Below are positions 23,807 to 30,171 of a stretch of DNA of 42,237 nucleotides, one piece after another (within the stretch, counting starts at the first letter, position 1; the number at the start of each line of letters is the position of its first letter). The stretch spans positions 1-42,237 of the forward strand of contig CAMOCC010000018.1 of the NCBI GenBank assembly GCA_946610035.1. Reading direction: 5' to 3'. The DNA is from an uncultured Verrucomicrobiota bacterium (GTDB lineage Bacteria > Verrucomicrobiota > Kiritimatiellia > RFP12 > UBA1067). The notes under the pieces are model-generated. The model did not search any database. It saw only the letters and a list, made by a program, of their open reading frames with translations, and was not told the DNA's origin. A program made the position numbers and the translations under genes.

Positions 23807-23931
23807 CTCGGGGAGGGAGTGAGGGATTTACCTTCACCATCAACTATAGCCAATCTTTACGGAGGGTAAACGAACGATAAAAGTGCGTTTACTTCTGGAG
23901 GCGGCAGGGAAAAGTTGCAAAATTCCGCGCA

Positions 23932-23960
23932 TTGCGCACGGAATCACGATTTGCTATACT
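23932..23960 (+). promoter_or_regulatory. Promoter of the AT-rich lipoprotein gene
   Basis: TTGCGC (23932-23937) and TATACT (23955-23960) have a 17-base spacer. The ATG is at 24021, giving a leader of about 55 bases. Confidence 0.55.
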
Positions 23961-24020
23961 GTCAGCATCTGCCTATGTGATGGCAGTGGAGTGGAAAGAA
24001 TTTATAGCGGAGTGAGAAAG

Positions 24021-24530
24021 ATGAGAAATAGTCTAACTTATACGTTGGCTGCATGCGTCATACTTATCGTGGCGGGTTGCGATATGTCAAAGCAGCATCA
24101 CTATCAATACGCTAGTGTTACGCCGCTGAGGGATTATAAATTCAAGGATAAACGTGTTGTCTCGTACAACATAGATGTTCTGGAATTCGACGAAGACCTG
24201 GCAATCTGGTGTGAAGGGTCGCAGGAGCGTCGCTCGATTGCGTTGCCAAGAAACAGGTATACATTGCTAATTACAGAATCATATGCCGTGAGCAATACTA
24301 CAGTTCGCGTTTTTAACAATAGCTTGGGAAACGATTGCGCCGGCGTGACGGAGTTCGATTTGCACGGACTCGTCGTGCAGGATGACTTGACGCCGGTTTT
24401 GGGCGATCAGCGGCTGCCTTCCAGGACATATACACTTGCGAAAGGGTATAGCTCGTCGAATGAGCCTGTCGAATTGACTATCCGGCTGACGCCATACGGT
24501 TATCCCGCCAATGAGGACGCCATTCCCTAA
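24021..24530 (+). CDS. Hypothetical AT-rich lipoprotein
   Basis: 169 residues. The start at ATG 24021 gives a lipoprotein signal ending in LIVAGC with Cys20; longer in-frame starts upstream lack a signal. Asp follows the lipidated Cys, which in enterobacteria keeps a lipoprotein in the inner membrane. The mature part is polar with predicted beta strands (RVVSYNIDVLEFDEDLAIWCEG, RYTLLITESYAV, VELTIRLTPYGY) and three Cys in total, two of which could form a disulfide. I recognise no family. Base composition is visibly lower in GC (about 42% in 24121-24180) than the neighbours, suggesting foreign origin. It is inside the segment flanked by the 23746/26116 repeats. Confidence 0.75.
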   Translation: MRNSLTYTLAACVILIVAGCDMSKQHHYQYASVTPLRDYKFKDKRVVSYNIDVLEFDEDLAIWCEGSQERRSIALPRNRYTLLITESYAVSNTTVRVFNNSLGNDCAGVTEFDLHGLVVQDDLTPVLGDQRLPSRTYTLAKGYSSSNEPVELTIRLTPYGYPANEDAIP

Positions 24531-24552
24531 GCCTTTCTTCAGAACACGTTAT

Positions 24553-25473
24553 ATGGAATTCACCTGCAACGACATTCCCCGCCTGGCGTTCGGGTTCTAC
24601 AACCCGAACCACGCCGCCGCTCTGATATGCGCGCTTTTCCCTTTCTGCTGGGGATGGGGCGGTGTATGGCGGTGGGTGGGTCGGCTCGTAGGCGCTGCGC
24701 TTTGCGTGATGCTCGCGATGACGTATTCGCGAACGGGATTTGTAGTGTTGGTAATTGAGGCGGCGGTGTTGTGGTGGCGCGGCGCGCTGGGGTCAGCGCA
24801 CCCCACCAGCGTGCGCGGACGGCGATGGAACGCCGTCCCTACCCTGTCGATCACGTTGGCTGTGCTTGCGGTTGCCGCATGGTGGATGTGGCCGAGGCTG
24901 GCGCTGGACGGGGCGGTGATGAACAGGCCGAAGATCTGGCTTGCGGGGCTGAGGCTCTTTGCGGTGAATCCGTTGGGCGTTGGATTTGGGAACTCCGGCG
25001 AAATTGCGAGCGCGCTTATGCTGCCGGATGGGATTACGGTGCGGACGCTCGTCAACTCGCATCTGACGCTGCTCGCCGAAATGGGCGCGTTTGTAGGCGG
25101 CGCGTGGCTTGCGTTCATCGCGCTGGCGCTTTGTGTCGGGCGGGCGTTGCGCCGTACGTGGGTCGCGTTCGCGGGGCTTGCGGTCTCGGCGTTTTCGGCG
25201 TCGGTGTTTGACTGGCATGTGCTTTTCGACTTTGCGGAGAAGGGCGGATATGGAGCGGTGAACTTTGCGCTGGCGTGGGGGGCTGTTCGCGGCGTTTGTC
25301 GTCATGGGGGTGGCGATGATTGGGGTGTGGGGGTGGGAGATTTTAACGCAGAGACGCAGGGGCGCAGAGTACGCAGAGGGTTTTGGAAGGATGGTTGTGG
25401 GGAGGGGAGTGTTGCCGATTGGGTGTGTGGTGGTTGGACTTTGCGCGGTGGTGGTAGGTTTTCGTTCGGATGA
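24553..25473 (+). CDS. O-antigen-ligase-like (Wzy/WaaL) membrane protein, N-truncated and frameshifted
   Basis: The start is uncertain: ATG 24511 or ATG 24553. The chain begins at FGFYNPNHAAALICALFPF, a block found near the middle of O-antigen ligases, so the first membrane helices are missing. TYSRTGFVVLVIEAAVLWW, GVGFGNSG and VNSHLTLLAEMGAFVGGAWL are typical of the family, and His in VNSH is the usual catalytic-loop His. After ALAWG the frame enters non-membrane sequence (from about 25283) that is Gly/Trp/Arg-rich and looks wrong. The hydrophobic continuation is in the +1 frame after a run of six G (25277-25282). Two repeat elements are read through, one palindrome encoding GRRWNAVPT and one CGCAGAG repeat encoding NAETQGRR. 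The gene is probably non-functional or phase-variable. Confidence 0.65.
   Translation: MEFTCNDIPRLAFGFYNPNHAAALICALFPFCWGWGGVWRWVGRLVGAALCVMLAMTYSRTGFVVLVIEAAVLWWRGALGSAHPTSVRGRRWNAVPTLSITLAVLAVAAWWMWPRLALDGAVMNRPKIWLAGLRLFAVNPLGVGFGNSGEIASALMLPDGITVRTLVNSHLTLLAEMGAFVGGAWLAFIALALCVGRALRRTWVAFAGLAVSAFSASVFDWHVLFDFAEKGGYGAVNFALAWGAVRGVCRHGGGDDWGVGVGDFNAETQGRRVRRGFWKDGCGEGSVADWVCGGWTLRGGGRFSFG
24815..24843. repeat. In-frame palindromic element GRRWNAVPT, copy 1
   Basis: A stem of GGACGGCG/CGCCGTCC with loop ATGGAA lies within a 29-base block that is identical at 25512-25540. It is read in the same frame in both genes, giving GRRWNAVPT. Confidence 0.85.
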
Positions 25474-25828
25474 TACGCCGAGGGTGGAGGGGAAGTATGT
25501 GGTTGGCGGAGGCGGACGGCGATGGAACGCCGTCCCTACCGTGCCGAGCGTCTACCGCAGCGAGGGATGGAGTCTTAAGGCGGTGGCGAAGCGATTCCCT
25601 GATGGCGCGAGGTTTTGTCTAAGGCCGGGCGTCCCGGAGGATGTTGTGGACGCGGGCGAAGTGTGGTTATTTGGTGACGCGGCGGAGTCGGCATGGCGGT
25701 TCCCATCGGCGCGGCTGACGCTCGTCGAACCGCCAGAGTTCTGCGAGATCCCGACAAACGCCGTTGTTCTACACGTTTCTGCACGTTCTACACGGTTGAT
25801 AACAAACACAGAGGCGCAGAGTCGCTGA
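25265..25828 (+). CDS. Downstream part of the ligase-like gene, in the shifted frame
   Basis: The frame carries a membrane helix (LFAAFVVMGVAMIGVWGWEIL) and a second one (VLPIGCVVVGLCAVVVGF), then a soluble part with RFCLRPGVPEDVVDAGEVWLFG and PEFCEIPTNAVVLHV. The nominal start is TTG 25265, which lies within the upstream frame. Removing one G from the run at 25277-25282 fuses it smoothly to ALAWG of the upstream frame, giving one continuous membrane protein. It also reads through a CGCAGAG repeat (25345-25378) and the GRRWNAVPT palindrome. Its stop lies in another CGCAGAG-type repeat (25805-25838). It is best seen as the 3' half of a disrupted or slippage-controlled gene. Confidence 0.55.
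   Translation: MRWRGGLFAAFVVMGVAMIGVWGWEILTQRRRGAEYAEGFGRMVVGRGVLPIGCVVVGLCAVVVGFRSDDTPRVEGKYVVGGGGRRWNAVPTVPSVYRSEGWSLKAVAKRFPDGARFCLRPGVPEDVVDAGEVWLFGDAAESAWRFPSARLTLVEPPEFCEIPTNAVVLHVSARSTRLITNTEAQSR
25345..25378. repeat. CGCAGAGACGCAG-type interspersed repeat within the ligase-like gene
   Basis: Imperfect CGCAGAG/GCGCAGAG units follow AAC. Related stretches are at 25805-25838 and, inverted, at 10311-10335. In the two frames it is read as NAETQGRRVRR or LTQRRRGAEYAE. Confidence 0.7.
25512..25540. repeat. In-frame palindromic element GRRWNAVPT, copy 2
   Basis: Identical over 29 bases to 24815-24843; stem GGACGGCG/CGCCGTCC at 25514-25521 and 25528-25535. Confidence 0.85.
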
Positions 25829-25838
25829 GTGCGCAGAG
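25805..25838. repeat. CGCAGAG-type interspersed repeat between two gene fragments
   Basis: AACACAGAGGCGCAGAGTCG followed by CTGAGTGCGCAGAGGAG is the same family as 25345-25378. It supplies the stop codon of the preceding frame and lies 8 bp before the next ATG. Confidence 0.7.
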
Positions 25839-25845
25839 GAGTAAT

Positions 25846-26031
25846 ATGAAGTGTTTGCTGTCGATATTTGTTTCTGTTCTTGCGGTGGCGGTTGCTTTCG
25901 CGGATGGCGCGGCGAGCGTCGAGTCTGTCGCGGTGCCGACGAAGGCGCCGCATAACCAGGAGGCGACGTTCTGGTACCACGTTCCTGCGAAACGGATATC
26001 GTACTACGGGTTATTGATGCCGTGCGCTTGA
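25846..26031 (+). pseudogene. Truncated 5' end of a secreted protein gene
   Basis: 61 codons. It has a convincing signal peptide (MKCLLSIFVSVLAVAVAFA-DG) and about 40 mature residues with TFWYHVPAKR, reminiscent of the start of secreted esterase/hydrolase-like proteins. It stops after ISYYGLLMPCA without a domain. It follows the 25805 repeat and lies at the right side of the 23770-26115 segment. It is most likely a gene stub cut off by rearrangement; a genuine 61-residue exported peptide cannot be excluded. From 26032 to the obgE promoter I see only the right-hand direct repeat. Confidence 0.5.
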
Positions 26032-26115
26032 AATTGGCGTTTCCGCGATAGTTTGCATAAAGCGAAGCATGTAAAACAAGTTTCGCCATATAGGGCTTGG
26101 AAAATGCGCCCCGTC

Positions 26116-26139
26116 CGGAGTTCATGCCCACGCCGTCCG
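26116..26139. repeat. Right copy of the 24-bp direct repeat, with an intact sugar-transferase-like ending
   Basis: Read in frame, 26118 onward gives E-F-M-P-T-P-S-A and then TAA at 26142-26144, a neater C-terminus than the one now on the sugar transferase gene (E-F-M-P-A-P-S-E-S-K...). The obgE -10 follows within 6 bp of the stop, the same tight spacing used elsewhere in the window. Confidence 0.7.
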
Positions 26140-26146
26140 CTTAATA

Positions 26147-26155
26147 TGATATAAT
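26147..26155 (+). promoter_or_regulatory. Extended -10 promoter of obgE, predicted leaderless
   Basis: TGA-TATAAT (hexamer 26150-26155) ends 7 bases before the obgE ATG at 26163; no Shine-Dalgarno. Confidence 0.7.
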
Positions 26156-26162
26156 ATACGCG

Positions 26163-27323
26163 ATGAAAGCAAAGACGTTTATCGATCAGGTGGAGGTGCT
26201 GGTGAGGTCCGGGCGCGGCGGCGACGGCGCGATGTCCATGCGGCGCGAGGCGCTCGTCGAGTTCGGCGGGCCCGACGGCGGCGACGGCGGACGCGGCGGA
26301 GACGTCGTCTTCAAGGCGTCCGAGCACGTCAACTCGCTCCTCAGCCTCTACTACGACCCGAAGTGCTACGCGCAGGACGGCGGTCCCGGGCAGGGGCAGA
26401 AGATGTACGGCAAGCGCGGGAAGGACCTCGTCGTCCCCGTGCCTCTCGGAACCGAGGTGTACGACGTCGACACGGGCCTTCTCGTCGCCGACATAACAGA
26501 GCCGGGGCAGTCCGTCGTCGTCGCGAAGGGCGGTGCTGGCGGCTTTGGCAACGTCCACTTCAAGTCGTCCGTCAACCAGGCGCCGACCGAGCACACGCCC
26601 GGCGGCGAGCCGGAGGAGCGCCGGCTGCGCCTTGAGCTGAAGACGATTGCCGATGCAGGGCTTCTCGGATTCCCAAACGCCGGCAAGAGCTCGCTCCTGA
26701 CGGCGCTCTCCTCGGCTACGCCCAAGATCGCCAGCTATCCTTTCACGACGCTCAATCCGATGGTCGGGACGATTCTCTACGCCGACTATGCGAAGATTGC
26801 GATGGCGGACGTGCCGGGCATCATCGAGGGCGCGGCGAAAGGCGTGGGCCTCGGCCTCGCCTTCCTCAAGCACCTCGAGCGTTCGAAGGTCCTCGTCTAC
26901 GTCCTCGACATGGCGGGGACTGACAACCGCGAGCCATGGAGCGACTACGAAATACTCAAGAAGGAGATCGACGAGTATTCCGTGGAGCTGGCCTCGCGAC
27001 CCTGCCTTGTCGTCGCGAACAAGATGGACGCTGAGGCGGCGAAGGAGAACTACGATCGCTTCGTGAAGGAGACGGGAGTGGAGCCGATCCGCATCTCCTG
27101 CGAGACGCGCGAGGGACTCGACGAGTTCAAGGAGCGCCTCAGGGGGATAGTGAACCCGAAGACGAAGTTCCACCACACCCACGCCGAACACGGCATGGAC
27201 CTCAAGGACATGCCCGACACGACCGGCGAGGAGATCCCCGCCGACGCGCTGAAGTTCGCGACCTTCCTGAAGCTCGAGAAGCCCAAGGCGAAGTCCCATC
27301 CCAGCCGCGGGAACATCCACTAG
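26163..27323 (+). CDS. obgE: Ribosome-assembly GTPase ObgE/CgtA
   Basis: 386 residues. The Gly-rich Obg domain (1-157) has VRSGRGGDGAMSMRREALVE and GGPDGGDGGRGGDVVF. The G domain follows with GFPNAGKSSLL (G1), FTTLNP (G2 region), DVPGIIEG (G3), NKMD (G4) and a late ISC/SCE segment (G5). The tail is short, with no OCT domain. Obg GTPases bind the large ribosomal subunit and couple its maturation to cell state. The ATG is fixed by the family N-terminus and lies 7 bases after the -10, with no leader. Confidence 0.95.
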   Translation: MKAKTFIDQVEVLVRSGRGGDGAMSMRREALVEFGGPDGGDGGRGGDVVFKASEHVNSLLSLYYDPKCYAQDGGPGQGQKMYGKRGKDLVVPVPLGTEVYDVDTGLLVADITEPGQSVVVAKGGAGGFGNVHFKSSVNQAPTEHTPGGEPEERRLRLELKTIADAGLLGFPNAGKSSLLTALSSATPKIASYPFTTLNPMVGTILYADYAKIAMADVPGIIEGAAKGVGLGLAFLKHLERSKVLVYVLDMAGTDNREPWSDYEILKKEIDEYSVELASRPCLVVANKMDAEAAKENYDRFVKETGVEPIRISCETREGLDEFKERLRGIVNPKTKFHHTHAEHGMDLKDMPDTTGEEIPADALKFATFLKLEKPKAKSHPSRGNIH

Positions 27324-27328
27324 CTAGG

Positions 27329-27357
27329 TTGACATCGGATGGCGAATGTGATAAAAT
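27329..27357 (+). promoter_or_regulatory. Consensus promoter of the AAA/DUF4143 gene
   Basis: TTGACA (27329-27334) and TAAAAT (27352-27357) have exactly 17 bases between them. This is the best sigma-70-type match in the window. It starts 6 bp after the obgE stop. Confidence 0.75.
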
Positions 27358-27360
27358 AGG

Positions 27361-27395
27361 CCCCAAAAATAGCCGTGTGATGGCTGTTTTTGGGG
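27361..27395 (+). promoter_or_regulatory. Strong 5'-UTR hairpin before the AAA/DUF4143 gene
   Basis: A 14-bp stem (CCCCAAAAATAGCC with GGCTGTTTTTGGGG, one G-T wobble) and a 7-base loop lie exactly at the predicted 5' end of the transcript (start near 27364). There is no T run after it. It could stabilise the mRNA, bind a regulator, or serve as the end of obgE transcription. Confidence 0.6.
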
Positions 27396-27419
27396 TCAAA
27401 AACAGGCCGAAACGTACAA

Positions 27420-28799
27420 ATGAAGCGAAATTCGGACAAACGACTTGCTAAGTGGCTGGTGTCGAGCCACCGAAAACCGTTGTTGATGCGCGGAGCGCGT
27501 CAGGTCGGGAAGTCCACGCTTGTTCGCAATTTCGCTGCATCGCAGAAACTCCTCCTCAACGAGGTGAACCTGGAACGCCACAGGGACCTTGCGTCCGTGT
27601 TCGCCACGCTTGATCCCGAGGCGATATGTTCGCGCCTTAGCGCCTTACTGGGACGGGATGTCCGAGCCGAGGGGTCTGTTCTCTTCCTTGATGAAATCCA
27701 GGTCGTTCCCGAGGCGATCGCGGCCTTGCGGTACTTCTATGAGGAGATGCCGCGACTGCCTGTAGTGGCGGCGGGGTCGCTCCTTGAATTCGCACTTGCG
27801 CAGCATACATTCTCCATGCCCGTTGGACGGATTGAGTATCTGCACTTGGGTCCGATGAGCTTTCTTGAGTTCGCACGCGAGGTGGAGCCATACCTTGGGG
27901 ATTTCCTCGCACAGGGGGATTTCAGTTCGAAGGAGGCGGAGGCGTTCCATCCCGAACTGATGCGCCTCTTGAAGCGCTACCTCGTCGTGGGCGGCATGCC
28001 TGAGTCCGTCCTGCGCTACAAGGAGACTCGTTCCGTTGCGGAGGCGGCGGCGGTGCATGAGGAGATTCTCGCCACATACGTCGACGACTTCGCGAAATAC
28101 GCCAACGGACGGGACCTCGCCGACATGCAGGCGATTTTCCGGCGCATCCCAGCGCATGTGGGGCGGAAGGTGAAGTACGTCAATTTTTCGCGTGATATGA
28201 AATCGCGAGACGTCAAGTCCGTCCTCGACCTCTTCGCCAAGGCCCGCGTCATCTCCTGCGTGGTCAACACGGATGCGAATGGACTTCCCCTCGGGGCCGA
28301 GGAGGACCGGGAGGTGTGGAAGCCTCTGTTCCTTGATGTGGGACTCATGAACCACGCGAATGGCCTTGGCGAGGCTGAGCTCGCGTCCCTCACGGACGAG
28401 GAGTTGGTGAACAAGGGGGCTGTGGCGGAGCAGTTCGTCGGACAGCAACTCCTGTACCGCAAGGGCGACGGCGTGGAGCCGTCGTTGCACTATTGGCTGC
28501 GCGAAGGGGCAAGCAACAACGCCGAGGTGGACTACGTGATTGAGGAGGGTGCGTCGGTCCTCCCGGTGGAGGTCAAGGCGGGGAAGTCCGGTGCGTTGCG
28601 GGCGCTCCGGCAGATGATGCGGGAGAAACGGCTTGTCCGCGCCCTGCGCTTTGATGCAGGACTCGCCGGTCTGCAGTCCGTCGCCCTCGACGGCGGCGAC
28701 CACTACGAACTCGAGACGCGACCCCTCTACGCCGCAGGGATTACGACGGCGGGGAAAATGGTATATCCTGGAGATTCACAACCGACTTGTCAAGGATAG
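27420..28799 (+). CDS. AAA-type ATPase with C-terminal DUF4143
   Basis: 459 residues, starting at ATG 27420 (MKRNSDKRLAKWL). Walker A is RGARQVGKSTLVRNF, Walker B VLFLDEIQ, then VVAAGSLLEF (sensor region). The central VGGMPESVLRY and the DUF4143 part follow, with FLDVGLMNH, GAVAEQFVGQQLL and a restriction-endonuclease-like core NAEVDYVI-x(8)-PVEVKAGKSG (the E...D...E-x-K pattern). Family members are frequent, often multi-copy accessory genes in Bacteroidetes, PVC bacteria and archaea, and their role is not settled. It has its own strong promoter and a hairpin leader, and is unrelated to its neighbours. Confidence 0.9.
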   Translation: MKRNSDKRLAKWLVSSHRKPLLMRGARQVGKSTLVRNFAASQKLLLNEVNLERHRDLASVFATLDPEAICSRLSALLGRDVRAEGSVLFLDEIQVVPEAIAALRYFYEEMPRLPVVAAGSLLEFALAQHTFSMPVGRIEYLHLGPMSFLEFAREVEPYLGDFLAQGDFSSKEAEAFHPELMRLLKRYLVVGGMPESVLRYKETRSVAEAAAVHEEILATYVDDFAKYANGRDLADMQAIFRRIPAHVGRKVKYVNFSRDMKSRDVKSVLDLFAKARVISCVVNTDANGLPLGAEEDREVWKPLFLDVGLMNHANGLGEAELASLTDEELVNKGAVAEQFVGQQLLYRKGDGVEPSLHYWLREGASNNAEVDYVIEEGASVLPVEVKAGKSGALRALRQMMREKRLVRALRFDAGLAGLQSVALDGGDHYELETRPLYAAGITTAGKMVYPGDSQPTCQG

Positions 28800-28821
28800 C
28801 AGACAAAAAGGAGATAGTAAG

Positions 28822-29601
28822 ATGAAGAAATGGAATGTTGCGAGCGTGAGGGCGGCGAAGGGCGTCCGCAAGCTCGGCTGCTGCACGGCGTACGACGCGT
28901 GCTTCGCAAGGCTTGCGGACGAGGCGGGTGTTCCGATCATCCTCGTAGGCGACTCGATGGGGATGGTCGTCCTGGGGCATTCCACCACGCTCCCCGTGAA
29001 AATGGAGGAGACGCTTTCGGCGACAGCCGCCGTCGCGCGCGGCGCGAAGGACGCGATGGTCGTGGCGGACCTCCCGTTCGGCAGCTACCAGTGCGGCGAG
29101 GACGCAGCGATGGCCAACGCCGTCAAGTGCCTTCAGGCCGGCGCGGACGCGGTGAAGCTTGAGGGCGCGACGCCGCGCGTCTGCTCGCTCATAAAGCGCC
29201 TCGTCGAGGCGGGCATCCCCGTCCTCGCCCATGTCGGCATGACGCCTCAGAGCGTCAACGAATACGGCGGCTTCAAGAAGCAGGGCAGGACGCGCGAGGC
29301 GGCGGACCAGGTGATGGCCGACGCGAAGGCCGTCGAGGCGGCCGGCGCCTTCGCCGTCACGCTCGAGTGCATCCCGTCCGAACTCGCGGCCGAGATAACC
29401 GCCGCGCTCAGGATCGTCACCGTGGGAATCGGGGCCGGTCCCGTATGCGACGCACAGTGGCTCGTCATGCACGACCTTCTCGGACTCAACGAAACGGCTC
29501 CGTCCTTCGTCAAGCAGTACGCGCACCTCGCAGGCGAGGTCCGCAACGCCTTCGCGAAATACGTGGGCGAAGTCGCTGACGGCGCATTCCCCGAGAAATG
29601 A
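28822..29601 (+). CDS. panB: 3-methyl-2-oxobutanoate hydroxymethyltransferase PanB
   Basis: 259 residues. KLGCCTAYDACFARLADEAGVPIILVGDSMGMVVLGH at the N-terminus, DLPFGSYQ, VKLEGA and AHVGMTPQSVNEYGGFKKQG are all PanB blocks, including the Mg2+-binding Asp residues and the catalytic Glu. It transfers a hydroxymethyl group from methylene-tetrahydrofolate to ketoisovalerate, the first step to pantothenate and coenzyme A. AAGGAG at 28808-28813 precedes the ATG at good distance. TGG-TATATC at 28759-28767 is a possible -10. It overlaps queH by 4 bp. Confidence 0.95.
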   Translation: MKKWNVASVRAAKGVRKLGCCTAYDACFARLADEAGVPIILVGDSMGMVVLGHSTTLPVKMEETLSATAAVARGAKDAMVVADLPFGSYQCGEDAAMANAVKCLQAGADAVKLEGATPRVCSLIKRLVEAGIPVLAHVGMTPQSVNEYGGFKKQGRTREAADQVMADAKAVEAAGAFAVTLECIPSELAAEITAALRIVTVGIGAGPVCDAQWLVMHDLLGLNETAPSFVKQYAHLAGEVRNAFAKYVGEVADGAFPEK

Positions 29602-30143
29602 GGGTTCTTCTCCATACATGTTGCGGACCTTGCGCCAGCGCGTGCGTACCGAGGCTCGTGGAGGAGGGCCACGACGTGACGCTCTTCTTCTCGAACTGCA
29701 ACATCGACACGGCGGAGGAGTTCGAAATGCGGCGCGAGGCGGCGGCGAAGCTTGCGGACCACGACGGCGTACCGCTCGTGGTGGACGACTACGACCACGA
29801 CGCGTGGCTCGGCGAGGCGGCGTCCGGCTACGAGAACGAGCCCGAGAGGGGGGCGAGGTGCGCGAGGTGCTTCCGGTTCAGCCTCGCCCGCACGGCCAGG
29901 TACGCCGCGGATCACGGCTACGACGCCTTTGCGACGTCGCTTACGGTAAGCCCCCACAAGGTGTCGAAGATGGTCTTCGCCGCTTCGGACGATCCGCGCT
30001 TCCTGCATGCGGACTTCAAGAAGAAGGAGGGCTTCAAGCTCTCCGTCAGGCGCGCGGCGGAACTGGGGCTGTACCGTCAGTCGTACTGCGGATGCGAGTT
30101 CTCGAAGGCGCGCACTCCGCATTCCGAACCGGCTGGATTGTGA
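29598..30143 (+). CDS. queH: Epoxyqueuosine reductase QueH (DUF208)
   Basis: 181 residues. It has HTCCGPCASACVPRL at the N-terminus, FFSNCNID, RCARCFRFSLARTA and YCGCEFS near the C-terminus: the four Cys clusters that hold the Fe-S and zinc sites of QueH. It reduces epoxyqueuosine to queuosine in the tRNA wobble position, replacing the unrelated QueG. Its start overlaps the panB stop (ATGA). queC, an earlier step of the pathway, is found at 37882-38547. Confidence 0.93.
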   Translation: MRVLLHTCCGPCASACVPRLVEEGHDVTLFFSNCNIDTAEEFEMRREAAAKLADHDGVPLVVDDYDHDAWLGEAASGYENEPERGARCARCFRFSLARTARYAADHGYDAFATSLTVSPHKVSKMVFAASDDPRFLHADFKKKEGFKLSVRRAAELGLYRQSYCGCEFSKARTPHSEPAGL

Positions 30144-30171
30144 AAACCGATAATCATTGAAAGGAGCGGAC

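Noticed and set aside
27361-27395. Hairpin as an ordinary terminator of obgE
   Set aside because: It lacks a T run downstream and lies at the predicted start of the next transcript, so a role in the leader is preferred, though not proven.
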